This document shows, in pieces, positions 36,850-46,392 of a DNA stretch of 64,000 nucleotides (within the stretch, counting starts at the first letter, position 1; each line of letters begins with the position of its first letter). The notes under the pieces are model-generated. The model ran no database searches. It saw only the letters and a program-made list of their open reading frames with translations, and had not been told where the DNA came from. Source of the stretch: Porphyromonas macacae DSM 20710 = JCM 13914 (lineage in GTDB: Bacteria > Bacteroidota > Bacteroidia > Bacteroidales > Porphyromonadaceae). The translations under genes were made by a program, and so were the position numbers. The stretch covers positions 548,976 through 612,975 of the forward strand of contig NZ_KB904124.1 of the NCBI RefSeq assembly GCF_000379945.1. The letters are read 5' to 3'.

Positions 36850-36880
36850 TTGTGAACACTGTTCAGCCTCTATACCTTTG
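36850..36880 (+). promoter_or_regulatory. Promoter of the TetR-MMPL region
   Basis: TTG at 36850-36852, a 20-nt spacer and TACCTTTG at 36873-36880 match the Bacteroidota consensus closely. The leader to ATG 36914 would be about 27 nt. Sequence from 36658 to 36849 shows nothing else recognisable. Confidence 0.75.
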
Positions 36881-36913
36881 CTATGAACGATTTCATTTTT
36901 CGTTTATGGAAAA

Positions 36914-37533
36914 ATGGAAAAAACTTTAATTAACATCAAGACCCGGCAGCGAATTCTTTTGGCTGCACGTGAAGAATTTATTGCATATGGATTTCGGGAT
37001 GCTTCTCTGCGAACTATAGCTAAAGAGGCCGGTATTACCGTGAGTAACATCTATAACTATTTCAATAATAAAGATGAATTGTTTCGGGCTGTACTGTCTC
37101 CGTTGTTAGAAGCTTTCGAACTTATGCTGAAGCAGCATAACAGTGAGGAGAACATGGAGAAATACATGAATACGCCCCAGCGTTTTCAGGATGCCACTGT
37201 AAAAGAGTTTTTGAAACTCACGCATAATTTCGCACCGAGCTCAAACTGCTGTTTTTTCATGCAGGAGGGTCTTCTTTGGAACATTACAAAGAAAATATTA
37301 CCCGGCAACAATTTGATATAAGCCTGGCATATCTTCGATCCTTCAAAGAGAAATATCCTCAGGCCAATGAAAATATTTCACCTTTTTTTATTCGAATCTG
37401 TTGTACCTGGTGGGTTATTATTTTCTCAGAGATTGTAGCAGACGATACGCTTTCGGAAGAAGAACTTGAGCAAGGACTCAGGGATTATATTGTTTTCGGA
37501 ACGGCCGGATGGAAAGAGCTGATGCACATATAG
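36914..37533 (+). pseudogene. TetR/AcrR-family regulator with a frameshift
   Basis: The first reading block (from ATG 36914) encodes a standard TetR DNA-binding domain: RQRILLAAREEFIAYGFRDA, SLRTIAKEAGITVSNIYNYF, NNKDELFRAVL. At about 37226-37228 a single base appears to be missing. The frame then continues elsewhere as FRTELKLLFFHAGGSSLEHY, KENI, through to GTAGWKELMHI and the stop at 37531-37533. Rejoined, the protein would be about 206 residues, a normal TetR length. Taken literally the product is a 135-residue truncation without the full ligand domain. It precedes the MMPL exporter by 48 nt and probably repressed that operon. A sequencing error is possible. Confidence 0.85.
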
Positions 37534-37581
37534 TAGAGAGTATTCAATAACAATAAAAGGCTGTACAAAATCAGTTATACT

Positions 37582-39987
37582 ATGAAAATAGAACGTATTA
37601 ATAAATGGTTTTACCTCCGTGGTAAATGGATTATCGACAAACGATGGCTTGTATTAGGTCTCTTTGTGATATTACTGGCAATAGGATTCAATGGCCTGAG
37701 CTACTTGAATATTAAATCGTCCTGGGAAGATTACTTCTTGGAAGACGATCCTATGATTATAAAAACCGAAGAGTTCAAATCGATTTTCGGGAATGACAAC
37801 TATGCCGCTGTTCTGACAACATGTGACAATATATTCACCAAAGAAAATCTGGAACTGATACGTCGTCTTTCCAATGAAATGCTCGACAGTATATCGTATG
37901 CCGATAAAATTACTTCTCTCACGGACCTTGAGTTTATGGTCGGCAACGAAGATGGGATGACCATCGAGCAGATTGTTCCGGATGAAATACCGGCAGATGA
38001 TGAAGGGCTTGCGGAAATACGCCGAAAGACTTTCCTGAAACCGTACATCGCAAACCGTTTGGTATCGCAGGATGGTAGACAAACCTGGATTTTGCTCAAG
38101 TTGCGTCCTTTCCCTGCAGATTCGGTATGGAACAGAGAAAAGGGAGCCGTATCGCCCGATATGATTACGGGTAAAGAATTAGAGAAGATTATCCTGAAAC
38201 CGGAATATGCCTCGCTGACACCCAGAGGTACGGGTATGCCTTATCTGGCACAGCAAAAAATGTCGTGGATCGATAAAGAGATGCCGCGCGTTATGGGACT
38301 TGCTATCCTTATGGCTCTTATCGTATTGGCTTTCGCAACCCGATCTGTGAGAGGTGTTGTGGTACCGGTCATTACGGCCGGGGCATCCATTATAATGGCC
38401 TACGGCATTGCAGGATATTTGCGGCTCGGTATCGACAGCGGCATGATGATGATACCGATCCTTTTGGCTTTTGCCATTGCAGTGGCATATAATATTCATA
38501 TCCACTCTTATTTCCGAAGGCGAATGACAAAGCATGGTAAGCGTAAGCAAGCAGCCATGGAAACCATCAAAGAAACCGGTTGGCCGGTGCTGTTCAGTGC
38601 ACTGACAACTTTTGCAGCCTTGCTTTCATTTCTTACAATACCCGTTGTTCCGATGCACTTTATCGGGATAGCAACCTCCACAAGCGTGCTGTTTTCTTTC
38701 CTTATTGCCATTACGGTGATGCCTACCGTGCTAAGTTTTGGAAAAGACCGGGCACGCAACACTCCGGCAGAGCGAAAAACAAAGCATTGGCTGGATCGAA
38801 ATTTGGAACTGTTCGGTATATCTATTCTGAATCGTGAGAAAACGGTTTGGACTGTGTTTATTCTCTTCTCTGTATTTATGCTCTACGAATTCACAAAAAT
38901 TGAAACCGCTTTTGATGTAGAAAGAACAATGGGCAGAAGAGTAGAGTATGTAAAAAAACTCCTTGAGGTCAGCGAAAGCGAGTTAGGCTCTCTCTATTCT
39001 TACGACATCATGATAGATATGCCTGAGAATGATGCTGCTAAAACGCCGGCAGCTCTCCGGGCCCTCGATTCGATAACCAAAGAAGTGGAAAGCTATCCTC
39101 TTACCAAACGTACAACCTCCATTCTGAATATCCTTAAAGATCTTAATCAGACATTGCATGATGGAGATGAAGCCTGGTATCGAATTCCGGATGACGGGGA
39201 CGAAATCGCTCAGCAATTGCTTCTCTATGAAAATGCAGGAGGAAGCGAAGCGGAAAACTGGATCGACTACGACTATAAACGTTTGCGCCTGAAAGTGGAA
39301 ATACGTACTTATAATTCGGGAGAGGCCGAGAGGGAGATGCAAAGCATTACGGCCTTTGCCCGGAAACTATTCCCGAATGCACAGGTAACGCCGGTGGGCA
39401 ACATCCCGCAGTTTACCACAATGATGCAGTATATCGTGCGTGGCCAGATTTCCTCTTTCCTGATTTCCCTTCTTATAATCGGCATACTGATGATGATTGT
39501 ATTCGGCAGTTTCCGTGTCGGGCTTATCGGCCTTATTCCGAATATCATGCCTGCTATCGTTGTGGGCGGGCTGATGGGATTGTTGGATTATCCGTTGGAT
39601 ATGATGACCGCTACCATCATGCCTATGATTTTGGGTTTGGCTGTGGACGATACGATTCATTTTTTCAATCACGGCCATCTGGAGTTCGACCGGCAACGCA
39701 GTTACAAAGGGGCTATTCTGAAATCTTTCCGTATTGTAGGTACCCCTATTTTGCTCACCAGTCTGATTATATCGGCAAACTTTTCGGCTTACATGATATC
39801 CGAAAGCAATTCTTTCATTCATATGGGTATCCTGTCTGTGGCAGGTATGTTCTCTGCTCTTCTGGCGGACTTGTGCATCACTCCTCTTCTTTTCCGTCGT
39901 TTTAGGATTTTTGGTAAAGAAGAGGAAAAGACAATTGTTCAGGAAAAAACACAAGAACAACTATCTAAAATAATACAACAATCATGA
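37582..39987 (+). CDS. MMPL/RND-superfamily exporter
   Basis: This 801-residue inner-membrane protein has two repeats of one helix, a periplasmic loop and five helices, as in MMPL/HpnN-type transporters with sterol-sensing-like domains. Visible marks are LDYPLDMMTATIMPMILGLAVDDTIHFFNH in the second half (acidic pair in a membrane helix), and AFAIAVAYNIHIHSYFRRR in the first. Such proteins move lipids or hydrophobic compounds to the periplasm. The downstream LolA-like and porin-like genes are its recurrent partners. It overlaps the next gene by 4 nt (ATGA), showing translational coupling. Confidence 0.9.
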   Translation: MKIERINKWFYLRGKWIIDKRWLVLGLFVILLAIGFNGLSYLNIKSSWEDYFLEDDPMIIKTEEFKSIFGNDNYAAVLTTCDNIFTKENLELIRRLSNEMLDSISYADKITSLTDLEFMVGNEDGMTIEQIVPDEIPADDEGLAEIRRKTFLKPYIANRLVSQDGRQTWILLKLRPFPADSVWNREKGAVSPDMITGKELEKIILKPEYASLTPRGTGMPYLAQQKMSWIDKEMPRVMGLAILMALIVLAFATRSVRGVVVPVITAGASIIMAYGIAGYLRLGIDSGMMMIPILLAFAIAVAYNIHIHSYFRRRMTKHGKRKQAAMETIKETGWPVLFSALTTFAALLSFLTIPVVPMHFIGIATSTSVLFSFLIAITVMPTVLSFGKDRARNTPAERKTKHWLDRNLELFGISILNREKTVWTVFILFSVFMLYEFTKIETAFDVERTMGRRVEYVKKLLEVSESELGSLYSYDIMIDMPENDAAKTPAALRALDSITKEVESYPLTKRTTSILNILKDLNQTLHDGDEAWYRIPDDGDEIAQQLLLYENAGGSEAENWIDYDYKRLRLKVEIRTYNSGEAEREMQSITAFARKLFPNAQVTPVGNIPQFTTMMQYIVRGQISSFLISLLIIGILMMIVFGSFRVGLIGLIPNIMPAIVVGGLMGLLDYPLDMMTATIMPMILGLAVDDTIHFFNHGHLEFDRQRSYKGAILKSFRIVGTPILLTSLIISANFSAYMISESNSFIHMGILSVAGMFSALLADLCITPLLFRRFRIFGKEEEKTIVQEKTQEQLSKIIQQS

Positions 39988-40391
39988 AACAGATCGAACA
40001 AATCAAATTAGCTTTCTTATGGTTTTTGATTGCCGTAGGATTTATTTTCCACTCTTTGTTTGCTTTGGACGGTATATTCTTCGGAGCAGATATCCGATTG
40101 CCCGGTACAGACGGTTCGGAGCCTGCAATGTTCACCCTTGCACATATTTTCTTGGAAATAATGTCGTTGATAATGGTGCTGTTAACACTGTTCATCGACA
40201 ATAAGGGCTTTGTATGGTTCAATCGTATATGGGCATCCCTGATATGTTTGATGAATGTTTTTCATCTTGCAGCCACATTCGGCGAAGAACCTTTCAGTTT
40301 GGCACAGATCATACTGTTGTCTTTCATTCTGTCTGCAAGTATCGTGCTTGTAGTACGCCTTTGGAGGCTGTTCAAGAATGAAGAAATATAA
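39984..40391 (+). CDS. Small four-helix membrane protein of unknown function
   Basis: A 135-residue protein with four predicted membrane helices (about residues 8-28, 48-70, 78-98, 105-127) and a charged C-terminus (RLWRLFKNEEI). It starts inside the stop codon of the MMPL exporter gene, so it is co-translated and probably an accessory part of that system. No known family is recognised. Confidence 0.8.
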   Translation: MKQIEQIKLAFLWFLIAVGFIFHSLFALDGIFFGADIRLPGTDGSEPAMFTLAHIFLEIMSLIMVLLTLFIDNKGFVWFNRIWASLICLMNVFHLAATFGEEPFSLAQIILLSFILSASIVLVVRLWRLFKNEEI

Positions 40392-40448
40392 ATAAGCGTA
40401 CAGGTTTGAACAACTTGTGTTTAAGAATATGCGTAAACCCGCGGACTC

Positions 40449-40619
40449 ATGGGCCGTTCGTTTGTTTCTTCGAGGTATGGATGTTGGGTCGACTTTCCGG
40501 ATATGGCCATTTATTCAGGGCAAGAACTGAAAGCCATGATGAAAAGAGCCGGACAGACCGAAGTGAAGATAGCCGAACACCCCAACGACAAGTGGGTTGC
40601 CGTGAACGGTACTAAATAA
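40449..40619 (+). pseudogene. Possible SAM-methyltransferase C-terminal fragment
   Basis: A short frame (56 codons) reads DMAIYSGQELKAMMKRAG, TEVKIAEHPNDKWVAVNGTK and stops at 40617-40619. The pattern (ELKAMMKRAG-TEVKI-HP-KW-V-G-K) resembles the last strand and helix of class I SAM-dependent methyltransferases. The rest of the gene is missing, so this is likely a remnant in the gap between the small membrane protein and the LolA-like gene. It may be untranslated. Confidence 0.45.
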
Positions 40620-40643
40620 AAAGGACAATAAAAAAAATTGAAC

Positions 40644-41429
40644 ATGAAACGAGTTTTAATAATCGCAGTAATAATGATATCGGCATTGATTACGGATGCT
40701 TCTGCACAAACGGCACGCGAAATAGCCCAAAAAGTAAAAGATCGCCCCGATGGCGATACCCGACAATCGGAGATGACAATGAAACTTATCAACAAACGGG
40801 GCAGCGTACGCGAGCGAAAACTTATGTCCTACTCCATAGATGTGGGGAAAGGCAAGAAAGACCGCAAAACAATCATGTTTTTTCTCTATCCGGGCGATGT
40901 GAAAGGTACCGGTTTTCTCACTTGGGATTATGACCGGATCGGTAAAGACGACGATCGGTGGCTGTATCTTCCTGCTATGAAGAAAACCCGGCGCATCAGT
41001 GGAGCCTCTGCCAAGAAAGACTATTTCATGGGGACCGATTTTACTTATGACGATATGGGCACCCGTAATGTAGATGAAGATACCCATGAATTGCTTGGGG
41101 AAGAAGTGCTGGACGGCCACAAATGCTGGAAACTGGAATATACGACCAAAGATAACCGGGACGTCTATTCAAAGAAAAGGGCTTGGATCAGGCAGGACTG
41201 TCTGATCCCCATCAAAGTGGAATACTACGATAAAATGGGTAAACTGCACCGTAAACTGGAATTATCCGATATCAGCAAAAAGGATGGTTTTTGGATTGCA
41301 CAAAAGATGCATATGATAAATGTGCAGACGGAGCACCAGACCATTTTGGAAATCAGAAATCCCCAATTCAATAAACCGCTCGAAGAATCGAAATTCAGTG
41401 TTACCTCTTTGGAGAAGGGTTCTTTGTAG
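40644..41429 (+). CDS. LolA-like outer-membrane lipoprotein-sorting family protein
   Basis: ATG 40644 gives 261 residues with a signal peptide (cleavage after TDASA, before [10 protein letters not shown]); the upstream in-frame codon is TTG. The mature protein is a LolA/LolB-like half barrel of the periplasmic 'outer membrane lipoprotein-sorting' group: [83 protein letters not shown]. This group is distinct from true LolA and repeatedly accompanies MMPL exporters, where it is thought to carry a hydrophobic substrate across the periplasm. Here it follows the exporter and precedes a porin-like barrel. Confidence 0.88.
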   Translation: MKRVLIIAVIMISALITDASAQTAREIAQKVKDRPDGDTRQSEMTMKLINKRGSVRERKLMSYSIDVGKGKKDRKTIMFFLYPGDVKGTGFLTWDYDRIGKDDDRWLYLPAMKKTRRISGASAKKDYFMGTDFTYDDMGTRNVDEDTHELLGEEVLDGHKCWKLEYTTKDNRDVYSKKRAWIRQDCLIPIKVEYYDKMGKLHRKLELSDISKKDGFWIAQKMHMINVQTEHQTILEIRNPQFNKPLEESKFSVTSLEKGSL

Positions 41430-41455
41430 CAATAATATCCACAATACGTTAAACG

Positions 41456-42691
41456 ATGAAGAACTTTTTGTTAACGCTAATTATCATATTCCTGTTTTCT
41501 TTGCGGATTTTCGCACAGGAAGAGAAGGGTTTGCCGTTCGAAGTCAAAGGGTTTGTGGATACCTATCATGCCGTACGGAGCAGCTCTCCATACGATTTGA
41601 TGAGCTCGCGCACCCGTGTGAGAGGGGAATTGGAAAAACATTTCGGAAACTCCCGGCTGATCGTTTCGTTTAATGCCACGTACAATGCTCTACTGAAAGA
41701 TGAAACCGGATTCCGTCTGCGTGAGGCTTTTTTTGAACATCGCGAGAGGAATTGGGCTTTGCAGGCAGGACGGCAGCTGATTATCTGGGGAGCCGCAGAC
41801 GGAGTACGTATAACGGACTTGGTTTCTCCTTTGGATATGACGGAGTTTTTAGCACAGGACTACGACGACATCCGTATGCCGGTGAATGCTCTGCGTTTTT
41901 CTCTCTTTAATGAAACATTGCGATTTGAAACTGTTTTGATACCCGTATTCGAGGGGTATAAACTGCCTTATCGGTCAGACAATCCCTGGAGTTTTTTGTC
42001 TTCGATGCCCAGTCTTAATGTTGTTTGGGATGACAAAACCGGAACACCGGCTTTTGAGTTTGCCAATATCGAGTACGGAGGACGGCTCAATGTTACATTG
42101 CCGGGGATAGATTTCTCGCTTGCAGCTCTGCATACATGGAATAAGATGCCGGTTTTGGAGCAGGTTTCCCCTTCTCCCAAAGAGTTGCACATTACTCCCC
42201 GATACTACCGTATGGGCTTTTTGGGTGGAGACTTGTCTGTTCCCTTCGGGCAATTTGTGATGCGGGGCGAAGCTGCATTTAACATCGATAAGCATTTCTC
42301 TTACAGTCGTCCCGCTTCGCAACGTGGGTTCAATACTTTCAACTGGCTGTTGGGTATAGACTGGTATGCTCCTCATGATTGGATGCTTTCGGCACAGTTC
42401 TCCTCTGAAAATATTTTCGGCTATAAAGATTTTATCAAACAGGCTGATAACAGTTCGCTTCTGACCCTTAATATTTCAAAGAAACTGTTTAACAATATCC
42501 TTCAATTATCCGATTTCACTTATTGGGATTTGACTGACCGCGGTTGGTTCAGCCGTTTTTCGGTAGACTATGCTTTGAGTGACCAGATTCACCTCATGGC
42601 GGGGTATGACTGGTTCGGAGGAGAAGAAGGTATTTTCGGCACATACAAGAATAATTCGGAATTTTGGTTCAAAGCGAAATACAGCTTTTAA
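41456..42691 (+). CDS. Porin-like outer-membrane protein (DUF1302-like) of the MMPL system
   Basis: This 411-residue protein has a signal peptide (cleavage after LRIFA, before QEEKG) and many amphipathic strands, ending in FWFKAKYSF, a C-terminal barrel strand with terminal Phe. The segment LQAGRQLIIWGAADGVRITD, LVSPLDMTEFLAQDYDDIRMP resembles DUF1302-type proteins, which occur with MMPL exporters and LolA-like proteins. It starts 26 nt after the LolA-like gene. Together the three would form an inner membrane to outer membrane route for a hydrophobic substrate; the substrate is unknown. Confidence 0.78.
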   Translation: MKNFLLTLIIIFLFSLRIFAQEEKGLPFEVKGFVDTYHAVRSSSPYDLMSSRTRVRGELEKHFGNSRLIVSFNATYNALLKDETGFRLREAFFEHRERNWALQAGRQLIIWGAADGVRITDLVSPLDMTEFLAQDYDDIRMPVNALRFSLFNETLRFETVLIPVFEGYKLPYRSDNPWSFLSSMPSLNVVWDDKTGTPAFEFANIEYGGRLNVTLPGIDFSLAALHTWNKMPVLEQVSPSPKELHITPRYYRMGFLGGDLSVPFGQFVMRGEAAFNIDKHFSYSRPASQRGFNTFNWLLGIDWYAPHDWMLSAQFSSENIFGYKDFIKQADNSSLLTLNISKKLFNNILQLSDFTYWDLTDRGWFSRFSVDYALSDQIHLMAGYDWFGGEEGIFGTYKNNSEFWFKAKYSF

Positions 42692-42712
42692 CCTTAAATA
42701 ACACAATATGTA

Positions 42713-44458
42713 ATGTTTAGAAAAATACGTTCATATATGGGCAGCCGGGCTGTACTCCTGCCCATTTCGTTAATACTTTCAGGGCTCAACGGACTTATTT
42801 CTTTAGCCCCTTTTATATTCATCTGGTTCATTGTGCGCACATTGCTTTTGAATCATCGAGTAGTAGCCGGTACGCGTGTATATGCATACGCCTGGTGGGC
42901 TTTTGGTTTTGCCGTGTTTGGCATAGTGCTCTATTTCTGTTCGCTGATGTTTTCACATTTTGCAGCATTCAGAGTGGAGGTTAATATGCGGCGTGAGGCC
43001 ATGCGTAGAGTGGTAAAAATGCCTTTGGGATACTTCAATGAAAATCTTAGCGGCAAGATGCGTAAGGTGATCGATGAAGATTCTTCGCAGACACATACCT
43101 TTTTGGCTCATCTTTTACCGGATATCATCGGCAGTTTTATGGCTCCCGTCGGTGTGATTATTCTGATTTTTCTTTTAGACTGGCGATTAGGAGCTGTTTG
43201 TTTGATTCCGATTCTTTTTGCTTTCACCACGATGTTTATTATGATGAATCCGAAGCACAACGACTTTCAACATCTTTTTTTGGATGCCCAGGAAAAAATG
43301 AGCAGCGAGGCTGTGGAATATGTGCGCGGCATACCGGTTGTAAAAGTGTTTCAGCAAACGGTATTTTCTTTCAAGCGTTTTTATGACAGTATTATTTCCT
43401 ACAAAGAGTTGGTTACAAAGTATACTTTAAGTTGGCAAAAACCGATGTCTTTTTATACAATGATCATCAATAGTTTTGCTTTCTTTCTGATTCCTGTGGG
43501 TATTATTCTTATCGGGCTGTCCGGTAATGCAATGAGTATCATAACGGATTTGTTTTTGTACATACTTATCACACCCATTTTTTCCTCCAACATCATGAAG
43601 ATCATGTATCTGAGTCAAAATCTTTTCATGGCTGACGAGGCTATAAACCGTTTGGAAAAACTGACTTCGGAGCAACCTCTTGAGGAGCCTGAAAAGGGAC
43701 AGATACCCGAGGAGCACGATGTGACATTCGATAATGTATCATTTCGTTATGCGGGAGCCGAACAAAATGCCATCGACAACATCAGCTTCAAAATTCCGCA
43801 AGGGCAAACATACGCCATGGTCGGAGCCTCCGGTGGAGGGAAAACGACTATCGCCCGTCTCATACCGCGTTTTTGGGATACTACTGCCGGCAGAGTTTCT
43901 ATCGGGGGGATAGATGTCCGGGATATAGCCAAAGAAGAATTGATGAAACAAATCTCATTTGTTTTTCAAAACACAAAACTTTTCAAAACCACGCTCAGGA
44001 AGAATATTACCTATGGAGCGCCCGACGCTCTGCAAGCAGATATAGACCGGGCTGTCGATCTGTCGCAAAGCCGGGAGATAATAAACCGTCTCCCCGAAGG
44101 ATTGGAAACGAAGATCGGAGCGGAGGGAACTTATGTGTCAGGCGGAGAGCAACAACGCATAGTCTTGGCGCGTGCCATACTCAAGAATGCTCCCATCGTG
44201 GTACTCGACGAGGCTACGGCTTTTGCCGATCCGGAGAATGAACAGTTGATACAAAAAGCTTTTCAGGAGCTTATGAAAGGCAAAACCGTATTGATGATAG
44301 CTCACCGGCTAACGAGCATACAGCATGTAGATCGAATACTGGTTGTGGAAAAAGGGAAAATAGTCGAACAGGGTACTCATTCGGAACTTCTGTCACAAAA
44401 AGGCTTGTACAGTACTATGTGGGAAGAATATAAACGCTCTGTGGCTTGGACAATATAG
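42713..44458 (+). CDS. ABC exporter half-transporter (permease-ATPase), first subunit
   Basis: This 581-residue protein has an N-terminal six-helix exporter domain (to about residue 320) and a C-terminal ATPase: Walker A GASGGGKTT, Q-loop in FVFQNTKLF, signature VSGGEQQRI, Walker B IVVLDEATAF and H-loop AHRL. The catalytic glutamate follows Walker B (DEAT). It begins 21 nt after the porin-like gene and 22 nt before the second half-transporter, so the two likely form a heterodimer. The genes may share an operon with the MMPL system. Substrate not evident. Confidence 0.93.
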   Translation: MFRKIRSYMGSRAVLLPISLILSGLNGLISLAPFIFIWFIVRTLLLNHRVVAGTRVYAYAWWAFGFAVFGIVLYFCSLMFSHFAAFRVEVNMRREAMRRVVKMPLGYFNENLSGKMRKVIDEDSSQTHTFLAHLLPDIIGSFMAPVGVIILIFLLDWRLGAVCLIPILFAFTTMFIMMNPKHNDFQHLFLDAQEKMSSEAVEYVRGIPVVKVFQQTVFSFKRFYDSIISYKELVTKYTLSWQKPMSFYTMIINSFAFFLIPVGIILIGLSGNAMSIITDLFLYILITPIFSSNIMKIMYLSQNLFMADEAINRLEKLTSEQPLEEPEKGQIPEEHDVTFDNVSFRYAGAEQNAIDNISFKIPQGQTYAMVGASGGGKTTIARLIPRFWDTTAGRVSIGGIDVRDIAKEELMKQISFVFQNTKLFKTTLRKNITYGAPDALQADIDRAVDLSQSREIINRLPEGLETKIGAEGTYVSGGEQQRIVLARAILKNAPIVVLDEATAFADPENEQLIQKAFQELMKGKTVLMIAHRLTSIQHVDRILVVEKGKIVEQGTHSELLSQKGLYSTMWEEYKRSVAWTI

Positions 44459-44480
44459 AAAACTTTAATCGATAGCAACA

Positions 44481-46193
44481 ATGATACGATACTTTCAAAA
44501 CCGGTTTGCTTTATCGCGTCAAGGAGCGCAGGCCCTTGTCGCAGGCATCTTTTGGACTACTCTGCTGAATCTTGCCTTGATCTTGCCGGCTATATTCACA
44601 TTTATTTTTCTGGATGATTATTTACAAAAGTCCGTTTCGCACAATATCTGGTTTTACGTAATAATAGCTTTGGCTTTCATGGCCGTGATCTATGTTATTG
44701 CCATGTTGCAATACACGAGCACTTATACCAGGATATATACAGAGAGTGCCAACCGTCGTATCTCTTTGGCGGAGAAACTGCGTAAACTGCCTCTGGCTTT
44801 CTTTGGAGAGAAGAACCTTTCGGATCTGACATCCACTATGATGGAAGACAGCACGAACCTCGAAAAACTTTTTTCGCACACTGTTCCGCAACTGTTTGCA
44901 TCCGTTCTCAGTATAATGTTATTTGCTCTGGGGCTTTTCTTTTATAACTGGCAACTTTCTCTGGCTCTCTTTTGGGTCGTACCCGTTGCTACGCTGGTTC
45001 TTGTGGTTTCAAAGAAAACGATGGACGGGGCTTTTGCAAAGAACTATCTTATTAAAAGACAGGTTACAGAGCAGATACAGGAGGGGATAGAAGAAATACA
45101 GGAGATTAAGTCGTACAATGGAGAAAAAGAATATTTGTCTCGCTTTGATGAGAGCATAAAGGTTTATGAAAAAGACCTTATAAGAGGAGAATTGCTCTGC
45201 GGTTCTTTCCTGAACACGTCTTATATCATTCTTAAATTAGGGCTCGCTACCGTTATTCTTGCGGGTGCTTATCTCTTGGGCAACGGAAAGATAGACCTTT
45301 TTGTTTACCTGGTATTTCTGTTGATAGGCTCCGGTATCTATAATCCGATAACTGAAGTTTTCAATAATCTGGCCATACTTCAATTTCTGGATGTTCGTAT
45401 CGGCCGGATAAAGGAAATGGAATCCATGCCTGCGCAGCAGGGAGCAACGGAATGTACTCCGGCCAATTACGATATTACATTTGAATCCGTGGATTTTTCT
45501 TATCAGGGGGACAAGCAAGTATTACGCAATGTTTCTTTTACTGCAAGACAGGGTGAAGTTACGGCTCTTGTGGGGCCTTCGGGTGGAGGAAAGAGTACTG
45601 CGGCCAAATTGGCTGCCCGTTTTTGGGATGTAAACAAGGGAAGAGTGCTGCTGGGCGGAGTCGATATTTCTACTGTCGATCCTGAAACGCTTTTATATAA
45701 TTATGCCATCGTGTTTCAGGATGTGATGCTTTTCAATGCAAGTGTAGCGGATAACATACGTATCGGAAAGAAAGATGCAAGCGATGAGGAAATAAGACGT
45801 GTAGCCCGGCTGGCACAGTGCGATGAGTTTATCCGGGAACTTCCTGATGGCTATGAAACATTGATCGGAGAAAACGGAGAGACCCTTTCGGGAGGAGAGC
45901 GCCAACGTATCTCCATAGCACGTGCTCTGCTCAAGGATGCGCCGATCGTACTTTTGGATGAAGCTACGGCGAGTCTTGATGTAGAAAATGAAACAAAAAT
46001 ACAGGCGGGAATTTCCGAACTTATAAAAAATAAAACAGTGCTTATCATCGCTCACCGTATGCGTACCGTGGCCAATGCTCATAAGATTGTGATGCTGAAA
46101 GAAGGTGAAGTAGTCGAATGCGGCACTCCTGACGACTTGAGACAGCAGAACGGAGAATTTGCCCGGATGGTGAAAGCGCAGCAGGCCGATTGA
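44481..46193 (+). CDS. ABC exporter half-transporter (permease-ATPase), second subunit
   Basis: This 570-residue partner has the same layout: membrane domain (with FFGEKNLSDLTSTMMEDSTN in the first coupling region), Walker A GPSGGGKST, signature LSGGERQRIS, Walker B IVLLDEATAS and AHRM. Both nucleotide sites of the pair look complete, so neither subunit is an obvious degenerate half. The tail (LRQQNGEFARMVKAQQAD) is normal. No gene follows; the palindrome at 46272 is the likely terminator. Confidence 0.93.
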   Translation: MIRYFQNRFALSRQGAQALVAGIFWTTLLNLALILPAIFTFIFLDDYLQKSVSHNIWFYVIIALAFMAVIYVIAMLQYTSTYTRIYTESANRRISLAEKLRKLPLAFFGEKNLSDLTSTMMEDSTNLEKLFSHTVPQLFASVLSIMLFALGLFFYNWQLSLALFWVVPVATLVLVVSKKTMDGAFAKNYLIKRQVTEQIQEGIEEIQEIKSYNGEKEYLSRFDESIKVYEKDLIRGELLCGSFLNTSYIILKLGLATVILAGAYLLGNGKIDLFVYLVFLLIGSGIYNPITEVFNNLAILQFLDVRIGRIKEMESMPAQQGATECTPANYDITFESVDFSYQGDKQVLRNVSFTARQGEVTALVGPSGGGKSTAAKLAARFWDVNKGRVLLGGVDISTVDPETLLYNYAIVFQDVMLFNASVADNIRIGKKDASDEEIRRVARLAQCDEFIRELPDGYETLIGENGETLSGGERQRISIARALLKDAPIVLLDEATASLDVENETKIQAGISELIKNKTVLIIAHRMRTVANAHKIVMLKEGEVVECGTPDDLRQQNGEFARMVKAQQAD

Positions 46194-46271
46194 TTTGAAT
46201 GCGTAAAATTGAAAAAACAGATTTCGGGTATTTGCTCGGATAATCTGCTCTTTTGCGTGATTACAGGAACT

Positions 46272-46316
46272 TAAACGGGGTTGTGCCAAAAATGAATTTT
46301 GACACAGCCCCGTTTA
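46272..46316. repeat. Dispersed palindrome, copy 1 (bidirectional terminator)
   Basis: TAAACGGGGTTGTGCCAAAA and its inverse TTTTGACACAGCCCCGTTTA frame a 5-nt loop. It stands between the convergent ABC and aminotransferase genes and can terminate both. Its reverse complement is nearly identical to copy 2 at 55484, also 45 nt long. Confidence 0.85.
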
Positions 46317-46392
46317 GAATATCGTTATCCGGCGGTAACCACCCAATAACATAAATTAATCTTTGTTTTCTTAATACATAAGGAACGTCCGC

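Noticed and set aside
40406-40615. 69-codon frame after the small membrane protein
   Set aside because: A different frame of the same stretch resembles a methyltransferase tail and is the more plausible ancestral coding frame.
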